NCBI GenBank assembly: GCA_029237605.1
Contig: JAQRGB010000001.1
Span: forward strand, 194,303 to 258,302
DNA from: Candidatus Thiodubiliella sp.
GTDB lineage: Bacteria; Pseudomonadota; Gammaproteobacteria; PS1; Pseudothioglobaceae
Direction of reading: 5' to 3'
DNA length: 64,000 bases
A program made the translations under genes and the position numbers. Positions 10,866 to 23,207 of this stretch are shown here, in pieces. Numbering within the stretch: the first letter of the stretch is position 1; every line of letters starts with the position of its first letter. The notes beneath the pieces are model-generated. The model was not told the DNA's origin and did no database searches. It worked only from the letters and a program-made list of their open reading frames with translations.

Positions 10866-12635
10866 ATGAGAACGCATTACTGTGGTAAATTAAATAAAGA
10901 AAATATCAGTCAAATTGTTAAAATTTGTGGCTGGACAAATCGTCGTCGCGACCATGGTGGTGTTATATTTTTGGATATGCGTGATAAACATGGCGTTGTG
11001 CAAGTAGTTATCAATCCAAACAACAAATATTTTACTTTAGCTGAGACTATTCGTAACGAATTCGTTTTAAGAATTACCGGTGAAGTAATCGCTAGAGAAA
11101 ACGACTTGATTAATCCAAAACTTGCTACAGGTGGAATTGAAATTATTGCTAACCAAATTGAAATTCTTAACACTTCTAAACCAGTACCATTTCAAATTGA
11201 TGCGGTAGATACTTCTGAAGAAGTACGCCTTAAGTATCGTTTTTTAGATTTACGTACCAATGTTATGCAGCAACGTATGCGTTTACGTTCAAAAGTAACA
11301 CACTATATGCGCGAATTTATGGACAACCACGATTTTTTAGATATCGAAACACCATTTTTAACCAAGGCAACTCCTGAAGGCGCACGTGATTATTTAGTGC
11401 CATCACGTACCTACCCTGGTGAGTTTTTTGCTCTACCACAGTCACCACAATTGTTTAAACAATTGTTGATGATGTCTGGTTTTGAACGTTACTATCAAAT
11501 TGTAAAATGTTTTAGAGATGAAGATCTACGTGCTGACCGTCAACCAGAATTTACCCAACTTGATGTTGAAACTTCATTTATGAATGAAAATGAAATTATG
11601 AATATGATGGAAGAAATGACGCATGGATTGTTTAAGTCAGTAATTAATGTTGATTTACTTAAAAATATAAACGGTGATAAATTTCCAACTATTACTTACG
11701 CTGATGCAATGAATAAATATGGCGTTGACTGTCCTGATATGCGTATTCCAATGCAAATGGTTTGCATGAATGAATTAATGAAAGACGTAGATTTTAATGT
11801 ATTCTCTATTCCAGCAAATGCAGAAGAATCACGAGTTGCTGCTTTAAAAGTACCAGGTGGTGCAACTATTAGCCGTAAAAATATTGACAAATATACCAAA
11901 TATATTAGTGTCTATGGTGCCAAAGGTTTGGCGTATATCAAGCTCAATAAAGACGGCCCTGCATCGCCAATATTAAAATTTTTAGGTGATGATGTAACTA
12001 ATAAAATTATTAAAATGACAAACGCACAAACTGGTGATATTATTTTTTTTGGTGCAGACAAAATAAAAATTGTTAATGAATCCTTAGGTAATTTGCGTGA
12101 ACAAATTGCCAAAGATTTGGATATTTACACTAATGACTGGGCGCCAATTTGGGTGGTTGATTTCCCAATGTTTAATACCAATGACGATGGATCTTTAAGC
12201 GCTATTCACCACCCATTCACTGCACCAAGTGTTGATGCAACAACCTTAAAATCAACAACAAACACCGCACTATCTCGTGCTTACGATTTAGTTATTAATG
12301 GCAATGAAGTAGGCGGTGGGTCAATTCGTATTCACAAAGTAGAAATGCAACAAACTGTGCTGAAATTATTAGGCATCTCTAATAAAGAAGCACAAGACAA
12401 ATTTGGCTTCCTACTAAATGCACTTGAATACGGTTGCCCACCACATGGTGGCATGGCATTCGGACTAGACCGTTTAGTAATGATCATGACGCACTGCGAT
12501 TCTATTCGTGATGTCATTGCCTTTCCTAAAACACAAACAGCAGCTTGTTTATTAACTAACGCACCTGCTAGTGTACCAAATAAGATACTAAGAGAGTTAA
12601 GTATTGAAATAAATCTTCCAGAAAAAAATAGCTGA
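10866..12635 (+). CDS. aspS: aspartyl-tRNA synthetase
   Basis: 589 aa; [50 protein letters not shown]. Confidence 0.98.
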   Translation: MRTHYCGKLNKENISQIVKICGWTNRRRDHGGVIFLDMRDKHGVVQVVINPNNKYFTLAETIRNEFVLRITGEVIARENDLINPKLATGGIEIIANQIEILNTSKPVPFQIDAVDTSEEVRLKYRFLDLRTNVMQQRMRLRSKVTHYMREFMDNHDFLDIETPFLTKATPEGARDYLVPSRTYPGEFFALPQSPQLFKQLLMMSGFERYYQIVKCFRDEDLRADRQPEFTQLDVETSFMNENEIMNMMEEMTHGLFKSVINVDLLKNINGDKFPTITYADAMNKYGVDCPDMRIPMQMVCMNELMKDVDFNVFSIPANAEESRVAALKVPGGATISRKNIDKYTKYISVYGAKGLAYIKLNKDGPASPILKFLGDDVTNKIIKMTNAQTGDIIFFGADKIKIVNESLGNLREQIAKDLDIYTNDWAPIWVVDFPMFNTNDDGSLSAIHHPFTAPSVDATTLKSTTNTALSRAYDLVINGNEVGGGSIRIHKVEMQQTVLKLLGISNKEAQDKFGFLLNALEYGCPPHGGMAFGLDRLVMIMTHCDSIRDVIAFPKTQTAACLLTNAPASVPNKILRELSIEINLPEKNS

Positions 12636-12636
12636 G

Positions 12637-13584
12637 ATGTTAATTCAAGACCAAATCAAAGCTAAACTTAAAGATAAAAACGCCGTATTAGTAGCACACT
12701 ATTATGTGAGTGGTGAATTGCAAATATTGGCAGAGGAAACAAATGGCTTAGTTTCTGATAGTTTAGAGATGGCACGATTTGGACAAAACTGCGACGCCGA
12801 TACGATCATTGTCGCAGGGGTTAAATTTATGGGAGAAACGGCAAAAATCCTCTCTCCTGAAAAAACTGTTCTTATTTTAGATCAAAAAGCTACTTGCTCA
12901 TTAGATGATGGATGTCTTATTAAAGACTTTACAAAATTTTGTGACGAACACCCTGATAGAAAGGTAGTTGTATATGCCAATACTTCTGCTCAAGTCAAGG
13001 CACGTGCTGATTGGGTAGTAACTTCTGGTAGTGCACTTAAAGTAGTAAAACACTTGCATGAGAATGGTGAAAAAATCCTCTGGGCACCTGATAAAAATTT
13101 AGGCAATTATGTGCAAAATAGAATAGGCGCTAATATGCTGCTTTGGCAAGGTGCTTGCATAGTGCATGAAAGATTTAGAGCAGAAGCACTATCATCACTT
13201 AAAATCAAACATCCTAAAGCTGCTGTCTTAGTACATCCAGAATCACCACAAGCAGTGGTAAATTTGGCTGATGTTGTTGGATCAACTACCGCACTAGTTA
13301 ATGCAGTTAAAAACAGAAATGAACAAACTTTTATTGTAGCAACTGATAATGGCATTTTTCATAAAATGCATAAAGTTGCACCAAATAAAAAATTCATTGA
13401 GGCACCTACCATGAAAGAAGGTAGTGACTGCGAATATTGTGCACATTGCGAATGGATGGCAATGAATACACTGGAAAACTGTTTAGATGTATTAAAAACC
13501 GGGAAAAATGAAATTATTATTGATTCAATAATTAGCAAAAAAGCACGACAATCTATTCAAAAATTACTCGACTTTACGGCTTAA
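12637..13584 (+). CDS. nadA: quinolinate synthase A
   Basis: 315 aa; [55 protein letters not shown], CxxC near C-terminus. Confidence 0.96.
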   Translation: MLIQDQIKAKLKDKNAVLVAHYYVSGELQILAEETNGLVSDSLEMARFGQNCDADTIIVAGVKFMGETAKILSPEKTVLILDQKATCSLDDGCLIKDFTKFCDEHPDRKVVVYANTSAQVKARADWVVTSGSALKVVKHLHENGEKILWAPDKNLGNYVQNRIGANMLLWQGACIVHERFRAEALSSLKIKHPKAAVLVHPESPQAVVNLADVVGSTTALVNAVKNRNEQTFIVATDNGIFHKMHKVAPNKKFIEAPTMKEGSDCEYCAHCEWMAMNTLENCLDVLKTGKNEIIIDSIISKKARQSIQKLLDFTA

Positions 13585-13698
13585 TTTTTGAGTAAGCAAG
13601 GTAAAATCTCAACTTTATTTTCTTCTTTTTAAGAAAAATGATGAAGTTTTGTTCTATTGTTAACTTTAAAAATATAAGGCAGTGGCAGGGAGAAAAAT

Positions 13699-14436
13699 AT
13701 GGCAGGACATAGTAAATGGCATAATATTCAACATCGCAAAGGTGCGCAAGATGCTAAACGCGGTAAAATATTTACCAAATTAATTAAAGAAATTGTTATT
13801 GCCGCTAAAACAGGTGGCATAATAGAAAACAATCCATCTCTTAGAATGGTGATTGATAAGGCTTTAGCTGCCAATATGAAACGCGATACCATTGAAAATG
13901 CAGTTAAACGAGGTAGTGGCGACCTTGATGGTAATAACTACGAAGAAGTACGTTATGAGGGCTACGGACTAGGTGGCACAGCGATTATGGTAGACACACT
14001 AACAGATAATCGCAACCGTACCGTTGCTGATGTGCGCCATGCATTCTCTAAGCATGGCGGTAATTTAGGCACTGATGGTTCGGTAGCTTACTTATTCAAC
14101 AAGCAAGGATTTATTAGTTTTTCATCTGGTGATGAAGATAAAATTATGGAAATTGCACTTGATGCCGGCGCACAAGATATTATAAGTAATGACGATAACT
14201 CGATTGATGTAGTCACCACATCTGAAGATTTTTTCACTGTAAAGGATGCATTCACCGATGCAGATCTTGAACCAAGTCACTCTGAAGTAACGATGGAGCC
14301 TAATAACCGTATTGAACTTAATCTTGGCGATGCGGAAAAGTTTATGAAACTCATTGATCATTTAGAATACTTGGATGACACCCAAGAAGTTTATCACAAT
14401 GCTGATATTTCAGATGAGGTGATGGCGCAGTTATGA
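13699..14436 (+). CDS. yebC: YebC/PmpR family protein
   Basis: 245 aa; [32 protein letters not shown]. Confidence 0.97.
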   Translation: MAGHSKWHNIQHRKGAQDAKRGKIFTKLIKEIVIAAKTGGIIENNPSLRMVIDKALAANMKRDTIENAVKRGSGDLDGNNYEEVRYEGYGLGGTAIMVDTLTDNRNRTVADVRHAFSKHGGNLGTDGSVAYLFNKQGFISFSSGDEDKIMEIALDAGAQDIISNDDNSIDVVTTSEDFFTVKDAFTDADLEPSHSEVTMEPNNRIELNLGDAEKFMKLIDHLEYLDDTQEVYHNADISDEVMAQL

Positions 14437-15941
14437 TAAAAAGTATTCAACAATATTTATCTAATCTTAAACAAAAAAAAACAAAAAAAACAATTTATGA
14501 CAAATTCGCCCTAAAGCAAATTGTATTTTTTTCTGTATTGTTGTTATTTTTGTATTCTTTAAAAGATAATTATCTATTATCTGTAACAGGAATTAATTGG
14601 TTAATTGCACTTATTTCAATAATATTTATAATAACAGGATCAATGAAACTGTTTAAACCTATAAATATTTCAGGGCACATATTTAAGTATACATTCCAAT
14701 CACTTGAATTTTTGTTAATAATGACATTATTAGGTTTAATTAGTTATTATTTATATATATCTAAATTTATCGATACAACAGAAAAAATATCATTGACTGT
14801 TATAGTTAGTGGCATTGGTGTTATTACTAGTTTATGGCTATTTTATCAAAGACTGAAAGAGCAAGAAAAACAAACCGATAATCAAAGAGAGCAAATTGAA
14901 ATACAAATTAACCAGCGTGTGGATGAACGATTTAATATTGCAATCAATCTACTTGGCTCAGGTGAAACTTCAGCACGTACAGGGGTGCTTTATGCCTTGC
15001 GTGAATTGGCAATAGAAGAAAAAAAGTATCGTAGGCAAATTGTGCAAATTCTTTGCTCGCATATTCGCTCAAAAACCAATGAAACTAAATATCAAAATAC
15101 GTATAAAAAACTCCCATCCAATGAAATACAAACCACTATTGATTTATTATTTAAAAAAGATGGTTTATATAATCAAGGATTTGCCAAACATACAGATTTT
15201 CCAAAAGCAGACTTATCTCATGCTTATCTAATTGGAGCAAATTTTAATCATACACAATGCCAAATGGCGAATTTTAATAATGCACAGTGTCAAAGGGCGA
15301 GTTTTAGTCATGCACAATGTCAAGGGGTGAATTTTATGCGTGCGCAATGTCAAGATACATTTTTTGCCAGTACACAGCTTCAGATGGCGAGTTTTAGTCA
15401 TGCACAGTGTCAAAGGGCGAGTTTTAGTCATGCACAATGTCAAGGGGTGAATTTTATGCGTGCGCAATGTCAAGCGGTGATTTTTTACTCTACACATTGT
15501 CAGGGAGCAAATTTTGATCATGCACAATGTCAAGGGGCTGATTTCCAGTATGTACAATGTCAAGGGGCCTATGCTGTAAATGCTCAACAATACCATTTGA
15601 AAGAAAGAATTAACCAGCATACTAAATTTAAGACTTTACAATTCTCTGGAGAAATAGGCAAAGATACCATCAAGGTAATTAAAACTGCAAAAACATATTT
15701 ACCAAATTATGCGTATAAAGAAATAAAAAGAATTGTTAATGCCAACAAAGGCGTTAAGCCAAACTATAACTTACCTGATGGCTCAGTTAGTGAGCAAGAA
15801 TATCAAAAACTTATTAATAATGAAAACGATAAACACAAGCATAGGCCTATTATCACTGGGATGTTAAAAGATAGTAAAGAACTTCAAGCAATTATTAATA
15901 AGGATTGTAATGCGTTTAAAAAACTTCAACAAAAACAATAA
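14433..15941 (+). CDS. membrane pentapeptide-repeat protein with alternating Phe/Cys decapeptides
   Basis: 502 aa; about four N-terminal TM helices, coiled-coil-like linker, [48 protein letters not shown] segment, 11 A(N/S)Fxx-AQCQx decapeptides, C-terminal unique domain; start overlaps yebC stop (ATGA). Confidence 0.85.
   Translation: MIKSIQQYLSNLKQKKTKKTIYDKFALKQIVFFSVLLLFLYSLKDNYLLSVTGINWLIALISIIFIITGSMKLFKPINISGHIFKYTFQSLEFLLIMTLLGLISYYLYISKFIDTTEKISLTVIVSGIGVITSLWLFYQRLKEQEKQTDNQREQIEIQINQRVDERFNIAINLLGSGETSARTGVLYALRELAIEEKKYRRQIVQILCSHIRSKTNETKYQNTYKKLPSNEIQTTIDLLFKKDGLYNQGFAKHTDFPKADLSHAYLIGANFNHTQCQMANFNNAQCQRASFSHAQCQGVNFMRAQCQDTFFASTQLQMASFSHAQCQRASFSHAQCQGVNFMRAQCQAVIFYSTHCQGANFDHAQCQGADFQYVQCQGAYAVNAQQYHLKERINQHTKFKTLQFSGEIGKDTIKVIKTAKTYLPNYAYKEIKRIVNANKGVKPNYNLPDGSVSEQEYQKLINNENDKHKHRPIITGMLKDSKELQAIINKDCNAFKKLQQKQ
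15251..15580 (+). repeat. 30-bp periodic coding repeat (decapeptide units) with a 75-bp perfect internal duplication
   Basis: 15280..15354 is identical to 15400..15474 (offset 120 bp = four 30-bp units). Confidence 0.9.
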
Positions 15942-15973
15942 GTTAACAAAAACTTATTTATTAAAATAAAACT

Positions 15974-18900
15974 ATGGTTCATCGCATTCAACACATCCAA
16001 GCATTAAGCAACTTTAAACAAGAATCTCTTAACAAAAAAATATCTCATCTTGATGTTGAATTAATCGGCAGCGAATTTGTGCATTTTGCGAATTGTGAAA
16101 ATTTACTTAATAAAGCTGAAACGAAAACTTTAGAAGCACTTTTGAGTTATGATAAGCACATTAAAATAAATAATAGCATACAAATTATTGTTATTCCACG
16201 GTTTGGGACAATCTCACCTTGGTCATCAAAGGCAAGTGATATTTTGCATTTATGTGGACTTAAAAAAATCAAACGCATTGAACGCGGAATTATTTACCAT
16301 TTTGACAAGAAAATTACGAATAAAAAAGCAGTTCTTTCCCTGATTATGGATAAAATGACGGAGTCTGAATTGCCGTCTTTTGATAAAGCACATAGTATTT
16401 TTGACGACTTTAAGCCACAACCTTTTAGTAGTATTGATATTCTGTCTAATGGAAAGTCAGCATTAGAGGGTGCTAACATCACATTAGGTTTGGCGCTTTC
16501 TAATGATGAGATTGATTACTTATTAAAAAATTTTATAAAACTAGAGCGCAATCCAACTGATGTAGAACTCATGATGTTTGCACAGGCAAATTCTGAACAT
16601 TGCCGTCATAAGATTTTTAATGCTGATTGGACAATTGATGGCAAACAACAGGCAAAAAGTCTGTTTTCTATGATTCGCAATACTTATCACAAAAATCCCG
16701 AAGGTTTGTTGAGTGTATATTCAGATAACTCTGCAGTGATGGAGGGTTATGATGGTGAGCGCTTTTACGCTGATAAAAATGGTAAATATATAAATTCAAC
16801 AGAACATAGGGCAATTCTAATAAAAGTAGAAACTCACAACCACCCTACTGCTATCGCACCATACCCAGGTGCTGCCACAGGCTCTGGTGGTGAGATTCGC
16901 GATGAAGGTGCAACAGGTCAAGGTTCAAAACCAAAAGTGGGCTTATGTGGGTTTAGTGTTTCAAATCTTAAAATTGATGGTGCGCAACAACCGTGGGAAG
17001 TTGAATATGGCAAACCTAAACAAATTGCCTCAGCGCTTGATATTATGCTTGAAGGTCCGATTGGTGCGGCAACATTTAATAATGAATTTGGTCGTCCAAA
17101 TATACTAGGTTATTTTAGAACTTATGAACAAGCAATGCCTGATGGCGATGTACGTGGATATCACAAGCCAATTATGTTAGCAGGTGGCTTAGGGCACATT
17201 CAACAGAAACATATTAAGAAAGGTAACATTCCTGTAGGTAGTAATATTATCGTTTTAGGTGGCCCAGCAATGCTAATTGGCTTAGGCGGTGGCGCGGCTT
17301 CCAGTATTAACAGTGGTGAGCAAAATGAAGATTTGGATTTTGCTTCTGTACAACGTGCGAATCCAGAGATGGAAAGACGCGCACAAGAAGTGATTGATCG
17401 TTGTACTAATTTAGGCGATAAAAATCCAATCATCTCTATTCATGATATCGGAGCAGGAGGATTATCAAATGGCTTGCCTGAATTAGTCAATGATGCAGGT
17501 AAAGGTGGTCGATTTAAACTACGAAATATTCCAAATGATGACAAACAAATGTCACCGTTAGAAGTTTGGTGTAATGAGTCACAAGAGCGTTATGTACTTG
17601 CAATTAGTGATGAAAATCTTGAATTATTTAGCTCATTTTGTCGACGTGAACGCGCACCATTTGCGGTGTTAGGTGAATCAACAAAAGAACAAAAATTAAT
17701 TTTAAGTGATGAATTATTTAATAATAATCCAATTGAAATGCCGACGAATATATTACTAGGCAATTCACCAAAAACAACAATTAAAGCGACAACGCAAGCG
17801 ATGAATCTTAATGCCGTAGATATAAGCGCTATCGAATTAGATGACGCAATCGATAGAATATTACAACTACCAACTGTTGCTAGTAAAAATTTTTTAATCA
17901 CTATTGGTGACAGGAGTGTGACTGGTATGGTTGCACGTGACCAATTTGTTGGCCCATGGCAAGTGGGAGTGGCAGATTGTGCTATTTCACTTTTAGATTA
18001 CACAGGCTATAAAGGCGAAATTATGTCTTTGGGAGAACGCTCACCTCTAGCATTATGTGATGCAAATGCTAGCGCTAGAATGGCAATCGGTGAAGCACTT
18101 ACCAATATGCTAGGTGGTTATGTTGAAAATATTTCTCATATTAGCCTAAGTGCTAACTGGATGAGTGCTAATGGGCATATAGGTGAGGATGCTAAATTAT
18201 TTGAAGCAGTAAAAGCAGTGGGTATGGAGTTATGCCCAGAGTTAAATCTAACAGTGCCAGTAGGTAAAGATTCCATGAGTATGAAGAGTGCTTGGAATAA
18301 AGATGGACAAGATAAATCAGTTACCGCCCCACTATCTCTTGTCATTACTGCTTTTTCTAAAACACCTGATGTTCGAGCGCAAATTACCCCATTATTAGAT
18401 ACTTCTATAGAGAGTGAATTATTACTTATTGACTTAGGAAAAGGTCAAAATCGTATGGGTGGCTCTTGCTTGGCTCAAGTTTATAATCAAATTGGCGATA
18501 GCACACCAAACCTTGATGACGCCACATTATTTAAAGCATTTTTTACCACCATAAACCAACTTAATAAAGACAATTTAATTAGTTCTTATCATGATCGTAG
18601 TGATGGTGGCGTTATAACCACTCTATTAGAAATGGCGTTTGCTTCTCACTGTGGTTTAGATATTATGAAAAGTGATATTAACACATTATTTAACGAAGAA
18701 TTAGGTTGCGTTATTCAGGTCAGCAAAGACAATAAAGCAGTAGTGAGAGATGCCTTATGTAAGGCTGGATTATTAGAATACACACATACAATTGCCAAGA
18801 TTAACAATACTGATACCATTAATATTGGTTATTTCAGTCAAAAACGCAACGAATTGCAACAACTATGGAGTAGTTCTTCTTATGAAATTGCCAAACTTAG

Positions 18901-19765
18901 AGACAATCCAGAGTGTGCTAAAGAAGAATTTAATGCAATAATACAAGATACACCAGGATTACAAATACAACTAAATTTTGATATTAATCAAGTGCCGGGC
19001 ATTTTAACCCATAGACCTAAAATTGCTATTTTGCGTGAACAAGGTATTAATGGTCAAATTGAAATGGCAGCATCTTTTGATAAAGCAGGCTTTGAAGCGG
19101 TTGATGTGCATATGAGTGATATTTTAGAAAACCGAATTTTGTTATCTGAATTTAATGGTTTAGTGGCTTGTGGTGGCTTCTCATATGGCGATGTGCTTGG
19201 CGCTGGACGTGGTTGGGCTAGCTCTATTCTTTATAATCCACGTGTTAAAGATGAATTTGAGGAATTCTTTAATCGTAACGAGAGTTTTGCTTTAGGTGTT
19301 TGCAATGGCTGTCAAATGATGTCTAATCTAAGTGAAATTATTCCAGGTTCGCAGAATTGGCCTAGCTTCAATTACAATGTCTCTCAGCAATTTGAAGCAC
19401 GTTTCTCTTCGGTTAAAATTAGCAAAAGCAAATCAATATTCTTAGATGGTATGCAAGGTTCAATAATACCGATTGCCATTGCACATGGAGAAGGTCGTGC
19501 TATCTTTAAAGATAAACAATTAAATAATATTGCTTTACAATATGTTGACCATAGCGCCAACCCAACACAATCATACCCACATAATCCAAACGGTTCTGAC
19601 AACGCAGTAGCTGGCATTACAAATAACTCTGGCAGGGTAACGATTATGATGCCACACCCAGAACGCGTTATTAGAACAGTACAAAATTCACATCATCCAC
19701 AAGATTGGGGCGAGCGTAGTCCATGGATGCGATTATTTGAAAATGCTAGAACTTGGCTTAAATAA
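15974..19765 (+). CDS. purL: phosphoribosylformylglycinamidine synthase
   Basis: 1263 aa; [39 protein letters not shown]-terminal class I glutaminase [15 protein letters not shown]. Confidence 0.98.
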   Translation: MVHRIQHIQALSNFKQESLNKKISHLDVELIGSEFVHFANCENLLNKAETKTLEALLSYDKHIKINNSIQIIVIPRFGTISPWSSKASDILHLCGLKKIKRIERGIIYHFDKKITNKKAVLSLIMDKMTESELPSFDKAHSIFDDFKPQPFSSIDILSNGKSALEGANITLGLALSNDEIDYLLKNFIKLERNPTDVELMMFAQANSEHCRHKIFNADWTIDGKQQAKSLFSMIRNTYHKNPEGLLSVYSDNSAVMEGYDGERFYADKNGKYINSTEHRAILIKVETHNHPTAIAPYPGAATGSGGEIRDEGATGQGSKPKVGLCGFSVSNLKIDGAQQPWEVEYGKPKQIASALDIMLEGPIGAATFNNEFGRPNILGYFRTYEQAMPDGDVRGYHKPIMLAGGLGHIQQKHIKKGNIPVGSNIIVLGGPAMLIGLGGGAASSINSGEQNEDLDFASVQRANPEMERRAQEVIDRCTNLGDKNPIISIHDIGAGGLSNGLPELVNDAGKGGRFKLRNIPNDDKQMSPLEVWCNESQERYVLAISDENLELFSSFCRRERAPFAVLGESTKEQKLILSDELFNNNPIEMPTNILLGNSPKTTIKATTQAMNLNAVDISAIELDDAIDRILQLPTVASKNFLITIGDRSVTGMVARDQFVGPWQVGVADCAISLLDYTGYKGEIMSLGERSPLALCDANASARMAIGEALTNMLGGYVENISHISLSANWMSANGHIGEDAKLFEAVKAVGMELCPELNLTVPVGKDSMSMKSAWNKDGQDKSVTAPLSLVITAFSKTPDVRAQITPLLDTSIESELLLIDLGKGQNRMGGSCLAQVYNQIGDSTPNLDDATLFKAFFTTINQLNKDNLISSYHDRSDGGVITTLLEMAFASHCGLDIMKSDINTLFNEELGCVIQVSKDNKAVVRDALCKAGLLEYTHTIAKINNTDTINIGYFSQKRNELQQLWSSSSYEIAKLRDNPECAKEEFNAIIQDTPGLQIQLNFDINQVPGILTHRPKIAILREQGINGQIEMAASFDKAGFEAVDVHMSDILENRILLSEFNGLVACGGFSYGDVLGAGRGWASSILYNPRVKDEFEEFFNRNESFALGVCNGCQMMSNLSEIIPGSQNWPSFNYNVSQQFEARFSSVKISKSKSIFLDGMQGSIIPIAIAHGEGRAIFKDKQLNNIALQYVDHSANPTQSYPHNPNGSDNAVAGITNNSGRVTIMMPHPERVIRTVQNSHHPQDWGERSPWMRLFENARTWLK

Positions 19766-20459
19766 ATCATTGACAAGGTTAAGCCTTGTCAATGGATCAA
19801 TATCACATTATCAGCTAATTCGCTCTAAGCGTAAAACACTGAGTTTACAGATTAACAATGATACATCTGTGATAGTTCGTTCGCCACAATATTTATCTAT
19901 TGAAAAAATTGAAATATTTATTCAAAAAAAATCTATTTGGATTGAAAGAAAAATCCAAGAATTGCAAAAAAGATCGGTAACAAAACCAACTTATCTAAAT
20001 GGTGATAAATTTTTATATTTAGGTAATTACTACCCATTAATACGGCAAAAAATACCTAGAAATAAACTTAAGTTTAATGGCTGTAACTTCAAGCTGAGTA
20101 ATGATAATAATGGTGCAGATGAATTTTATCACTGGTATAAAACAGCATTTAAAGCAATTGCCCTACCCAGACTTGATTATTATAGCAATATGTGTCAACT
20201 AAAGTATAAAAAAGTTAGGGTAAAGTCTCAAAAAACCATATGGGGATCGTGTAGCAATACTAACAATATAAATCTAAATTATTTATTGATTTGCGCACCT
20301 ATATCAGTAATTGATTATGTGATTGTGCATGAATTATCTCATATAAAACATAAAAATCATTCAAAGGCATTTTGGGATCTACTTAAGTCTATTTTACCTA
20401 ATTACAAGATTGAAAAAAAATGGCTAAAAGACAATGGTCAAAAGTTACAAAATTTGTAG
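19737..20459 (+). CDS. DUF45/YgjP-like metallohydrolase
   Basis: [19 protein letters not shown] zinc motif, [23 protein letters not shown]; true start probably downstream of the ORF start, just after purL. Confidence 0.88.
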   Translation: MKMLELGLNKSLTRLSLVNGSISHYQLIRSKRKTLSLQINNDTSVIVRSPQYLSIEKIEIFIQKKSIWIERKIQELQKRSVTKPTYLNGDKFLYLGNYYPLIRQKIPRNKLKFNGCNFKLSNDNNGADEFYHWYKTAFKAIALPRLDYYSNMCQLKYKKVRVKSQKTIWGSCSNTNNINLNYLLICAPISVIDYVIVHELSHIKHKNHSKAFWDLLKSILPNYKIEKKWLKDNGQKLQNL

Positions 20460-20555
20460 CCATTAAAAACTCTATTTAATAATAGAGATAAACAAGTATT
20501 TATTTGCTTTTCATAAAGTTAATTTTTAAAAAAAACACAGTAAAAAAAATAAAAA

Positions 20556-20888
20556 TTATTTTGCGTTAAATTTATCTGTTGCTTCTTGCATGGTAGTTTG
20601 CAAAGTACCCATTTCTGCCATCTCAACAATAATGTCACCGCCTCCAATTAATTCTGAGTTCATATAAATCTGTGGAAAAGTTGGCCAATCAGCAAATTTT
20701 TGTAAATTTTGAAATACTTCTTGATCTTCAAAAATATTTACATAAGAAAACTTAACACCTGTTGATTTCAGTGTTTGTGCAGCGGTAGCCGAAAAACCAC
20801 ATTGTGGAAATTGTGGCGTGCCCTTCATGTACAAAATAATTGCAGCGCTATCTACTTGCTTTTGGATTTTTTCCAATATATCCACCAT
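20556..20888 (-). CDS. grxD: monothiol glutaredoxin (Grx4 family)
   Basis: 110 aa; MKGTPQFPQCGFSATAAQTLKSTG, WPTFPQIYMNSELIGGGDIIVEM. Confidence 0.95.
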   Translation of the reverse strand: MVDILEKIQKQVDSAAIILYMKGTPQFPQCGFSATAAQTLKSTGVKFSYVNIFEDQEVFQNLQKFADWPTFPQIYMNSELIGGGDIIVEMAEMGTLQTTMQEATDKFNAK

Positions 20889-20905
20889 TGACCCCCTTTA
20901 AGATT

Positions 20906-20965
20906 TTGTATAATACTTGAGTATTTTACTTGAATTTCTAATGCTTGAGTATTTTACTTTAGTAT
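20906..20965 (-). promoter_or_regulatory. candidate IscR-type tandem operator/promoter region upstream of grxD
   Basis: Two copies of the minus-strand motif AAGTAAAATACTCAAG(T/C)AT directly upstream of the grxD start, resembling ATASYYGACTRWWWYAGTCRRSTAT with about 5 mismatches each. Confidence 0.4.
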
Positions 20966-20988
20966 TTTATTCATATTTTTTCATCTAC

Positions 20989-21579
20989 CTACTGCTTAAT
21001 TGCTTGAGAAATTGTATATTTTTGCCCTTGCTTAAGCTTTTTATAATTACCAAAAACAGATTTAAAATTATCTTTAATAAAATTACGCAAGCCATTAATG
21101 GTAACAAAAGTAATCTTACCATCTGGTTTAAGTGCATCAAAAGCATCGTACAAAATAATACTAAGCTGCTCTCTACCGACTTTAGCTGGCACATTAGAAA
21201 TCACTTGGTTAAAATACGCAGTCTTATTTACGCTAAGAAATGCATCAGATAGATAGGCTTTAGCATTATTTATATTATTCAGTTTAGCGTTGATGTTAGC
21301 CAACTCAACTGCAACAAAATCCTTATCCACCATATGCACTTCACCTTTTGGGCAGTATTTAGCTACAGATAACCCAATTGGCCCATAACCACAGCCAAGG
21401 TCTATACATTTATCTGACTGATTCACCCTCAAATATTTCATCAATAGTAGCGTACCGCCATCAATAGCACGTGGTGAAAATACACCCCAGCGTGTTTTAA
21501 ACGTTAAGTCATGATTTAATAAATTGGTTTGGACAGTTAAGTCTTGCTTAAGTTTAGAAATATCGCTTCTTACAAACAT
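20989..21579 (-). CDS. class I SAM-dependent methyltransferase, RsmC/small-domain type
   Basis: 196 aa; CIDLGCGYGPIGLSVAKYCPKGEVHMVDKD, NQVISNVPAKVGREQ. Confidence 0.88.
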   Translation of the reverse strand: MFVRSDISKLKQDLTVQTNLLNHDLTFKTRWGVFSPRAIDGGTLLLMKYLRVNQSDKCIDLGCGYGPIGLSVAKYCPKGEVHMVDKDFVAVELANINAKLNNINNAKAYLSDAFLSVNKTAYFNQVISNVPAKVGREQLSIILYDAFDALKPDGKITFVTINGLRNFIKDNFKSVFGNYKKLKQGQKYTISQAIKQ

Positions 21580-21791
21580 ATCTCAACATTATACATATTA
21601 ACTTAACAATCAAATACCAGACCAAGGCGATAATTAAACTACTTAATTAATATTGTTTATTTTGTAAATAGCTAGCCATTAACTGCAATAAATAACTTGA
21701 ACAAAAAAAATACTATGAATTTTAAAACATTATATTTAACTACTAGATTAATAAAAATAGTTGGTACGTATCTAATGATAAAATACTCAAA

Positions 21792-23147
21792 ATGAATATA
21801 CCTGAGTTACTTTCACCAGCAGGAAGCTTAAAACATATGCGTTATGCGTATGCATATGGTGCTGATGCAGTATACGCAGGCCATCCTCGTTATAGTTTGC
21901 GAGTACGTAATAATTCATTTGATTTTAACACTCTCAAACAAGGTATCACTGAAGCGCACGCTCAAAACAAAAAATTCTTCGTGGCATCAAATATTATTCC
22001 CCACAATGCAAAAATAAAAACTTATATGAATGATATTGAGCCTGTAATTGGACTTAATCCTGATGCACTTATTATGGCTGACCCAGGTTTAATTATGATG
22101 GTAAAAGAAAAATTTCCCGAACAAATTATTCATCTTTCTGTGCAAGCTAATACAATTAACTATGCCACTGTAAAATTTTGGAAAAATGCCGATATTAACC
22201 GTGTCATCCTCTCAAGAGAATTATCTCTTGATGAGGTTAAAGAAATTCGTCAAGAATGTCCAGATATTGAATTAGAAGTATTTGTTCATGGCGCACTTTG
22301 TATTGCTTATTCAGGTCGTTGTCTGCTCTCTGGGTATTTTAATCATCGTGACCCAAACCAAGGTTCGTGCACTAACTCTTGTCGTTGGAAGTACGACGTC
22401 AAGAAAGCCGAGGAAACGCTTGAAGGTGATATTAAAGCTGTTGGAATTAAAACACCAAAAGAACAAGTAGTGCTACTCGAAGAAAAAGGTCGTCCAGGAG
22501 AATTAATGCCTGCATATGAAGACGAGCACGGCACTTATATTATGAATTCGAAGGATTTAAGAGCGATTGAGCATGTACATACACTTACTCAAATAGGTGT
22601 CGATTCCTTGAAAATTGAAGGTAGAACAAAGTCTCACTACTATGTCGCTCGCACTGCGCAAGTTTATAAACAGGCAATTAACGATGCCGTAGCAGGTAAA
22701 AAATTTAACCCAGGAGCCTTTGGTGTATTAGAAAACTTAGCCAATAGAGGTTATACCGATGGATTTTATCGTCGTCATCAACCAGAAGAATTACAAACCT
22801 ATTTTGATAATTATTCTCGCTCTAATCAACAACAAGTAGTTGGTGAAATAATAGATTACAAAGACGGAAAGGCGCTAATTAAAGCCAAAAATAAATTTAG
22901 TGTTGGTGATTCAATTGAAGTTATTTTACCACAAAGTTGCTTCCATACCACAGTGGGATCAATTATAACAGAGCACAATAAAGAATTAGAAGTTGCCAAA
23001 GGTAGTGATTATATAGTGTGGATCCCAATGCCTAAAATAAACCCAGAACTTGGTTTTATTGCTAGAAATTTTGATGAAAAAATAAAAATAAAAAATAAAA
23101 ACATCCAAAAAGACCCTAATCAAAAAATTCGTAGGCCGTCTTGGTAA
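21792..23147 (+). CDS. trhP: U32 family peptidase-like tRNA hydroxylation protein (YegQ/TrhP-like)
   Basis: 451 aa; ELLSPAGSLKHMRYAYAYGADAVYAG, VFVHGALCIAYSGRCLLSGYFNHRDPNQGSCTNSCRW. Confidence 0.92.
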   Translation: MNIPELLSPAGSLKHMRYAYAYGADAVYAGHPRYSLRVRNNSFDFNTLKQGITEAHAQNKKFFVASNIIPHNAKIKTYMNDIEPVIGLNPDALIMADPGLIMMVKEKFPEQIIHLSVQANTINYATVKFWKNADINRVILSRELSLDEVKEIRQECPDIELEVFVHGALCIAYSGRCLLSGYFNHRDPNQGSCTNSCRWKYDVKKAEETLEGDIKAVGIKTPKEQVVLLEEKGRPGELMPAYEDEHGTYIMNSKDLRAIEHVHTLTQIGVDSLKIEGRTKSHYYVARTAQVYKQAINDAVAGKKFNPGAFGVLENLANRGYTDGFYRRHQPEELQTYFDNYSRSNQQQVVGEIIDYKDGKALIKAKNKFSVGDSIEVILPQSCFHTTVGSIITEHNKELEVAKGSDYIVWIPMPKINPELGFIARNFDEKIKIKNKNIQKDPNQKIRRPSW

Positions 23148-23207
23148 CCAACTGAGTTAATATGACTCATCAAGTATAATATACTTTTTTTATAGTAAGA
23201 TTATTAA

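Noticed and set aside
15251-15580. Regular 30-bp repeats that could look like a CRISPR array
   Set aside because: Repeats are contiguous, in frame within a long ORF, with no unique spacers and no cas genes nearby.
15228-15620. 130 aa antisense ORF with repeated '[13 protein letters not shown]' sequence
   Set aside because: It is the reverse strand of the pentapeptide repeat; the 30-bp periodicity removes stops, so it is a by-product rather than a gene.
20917-21252. 111 aa plus-strand ORF overlapping the RsmC-like gene
   Set aside because: Antisense to a well-supported methyltransferase; low-complexity hydrophobic translation.
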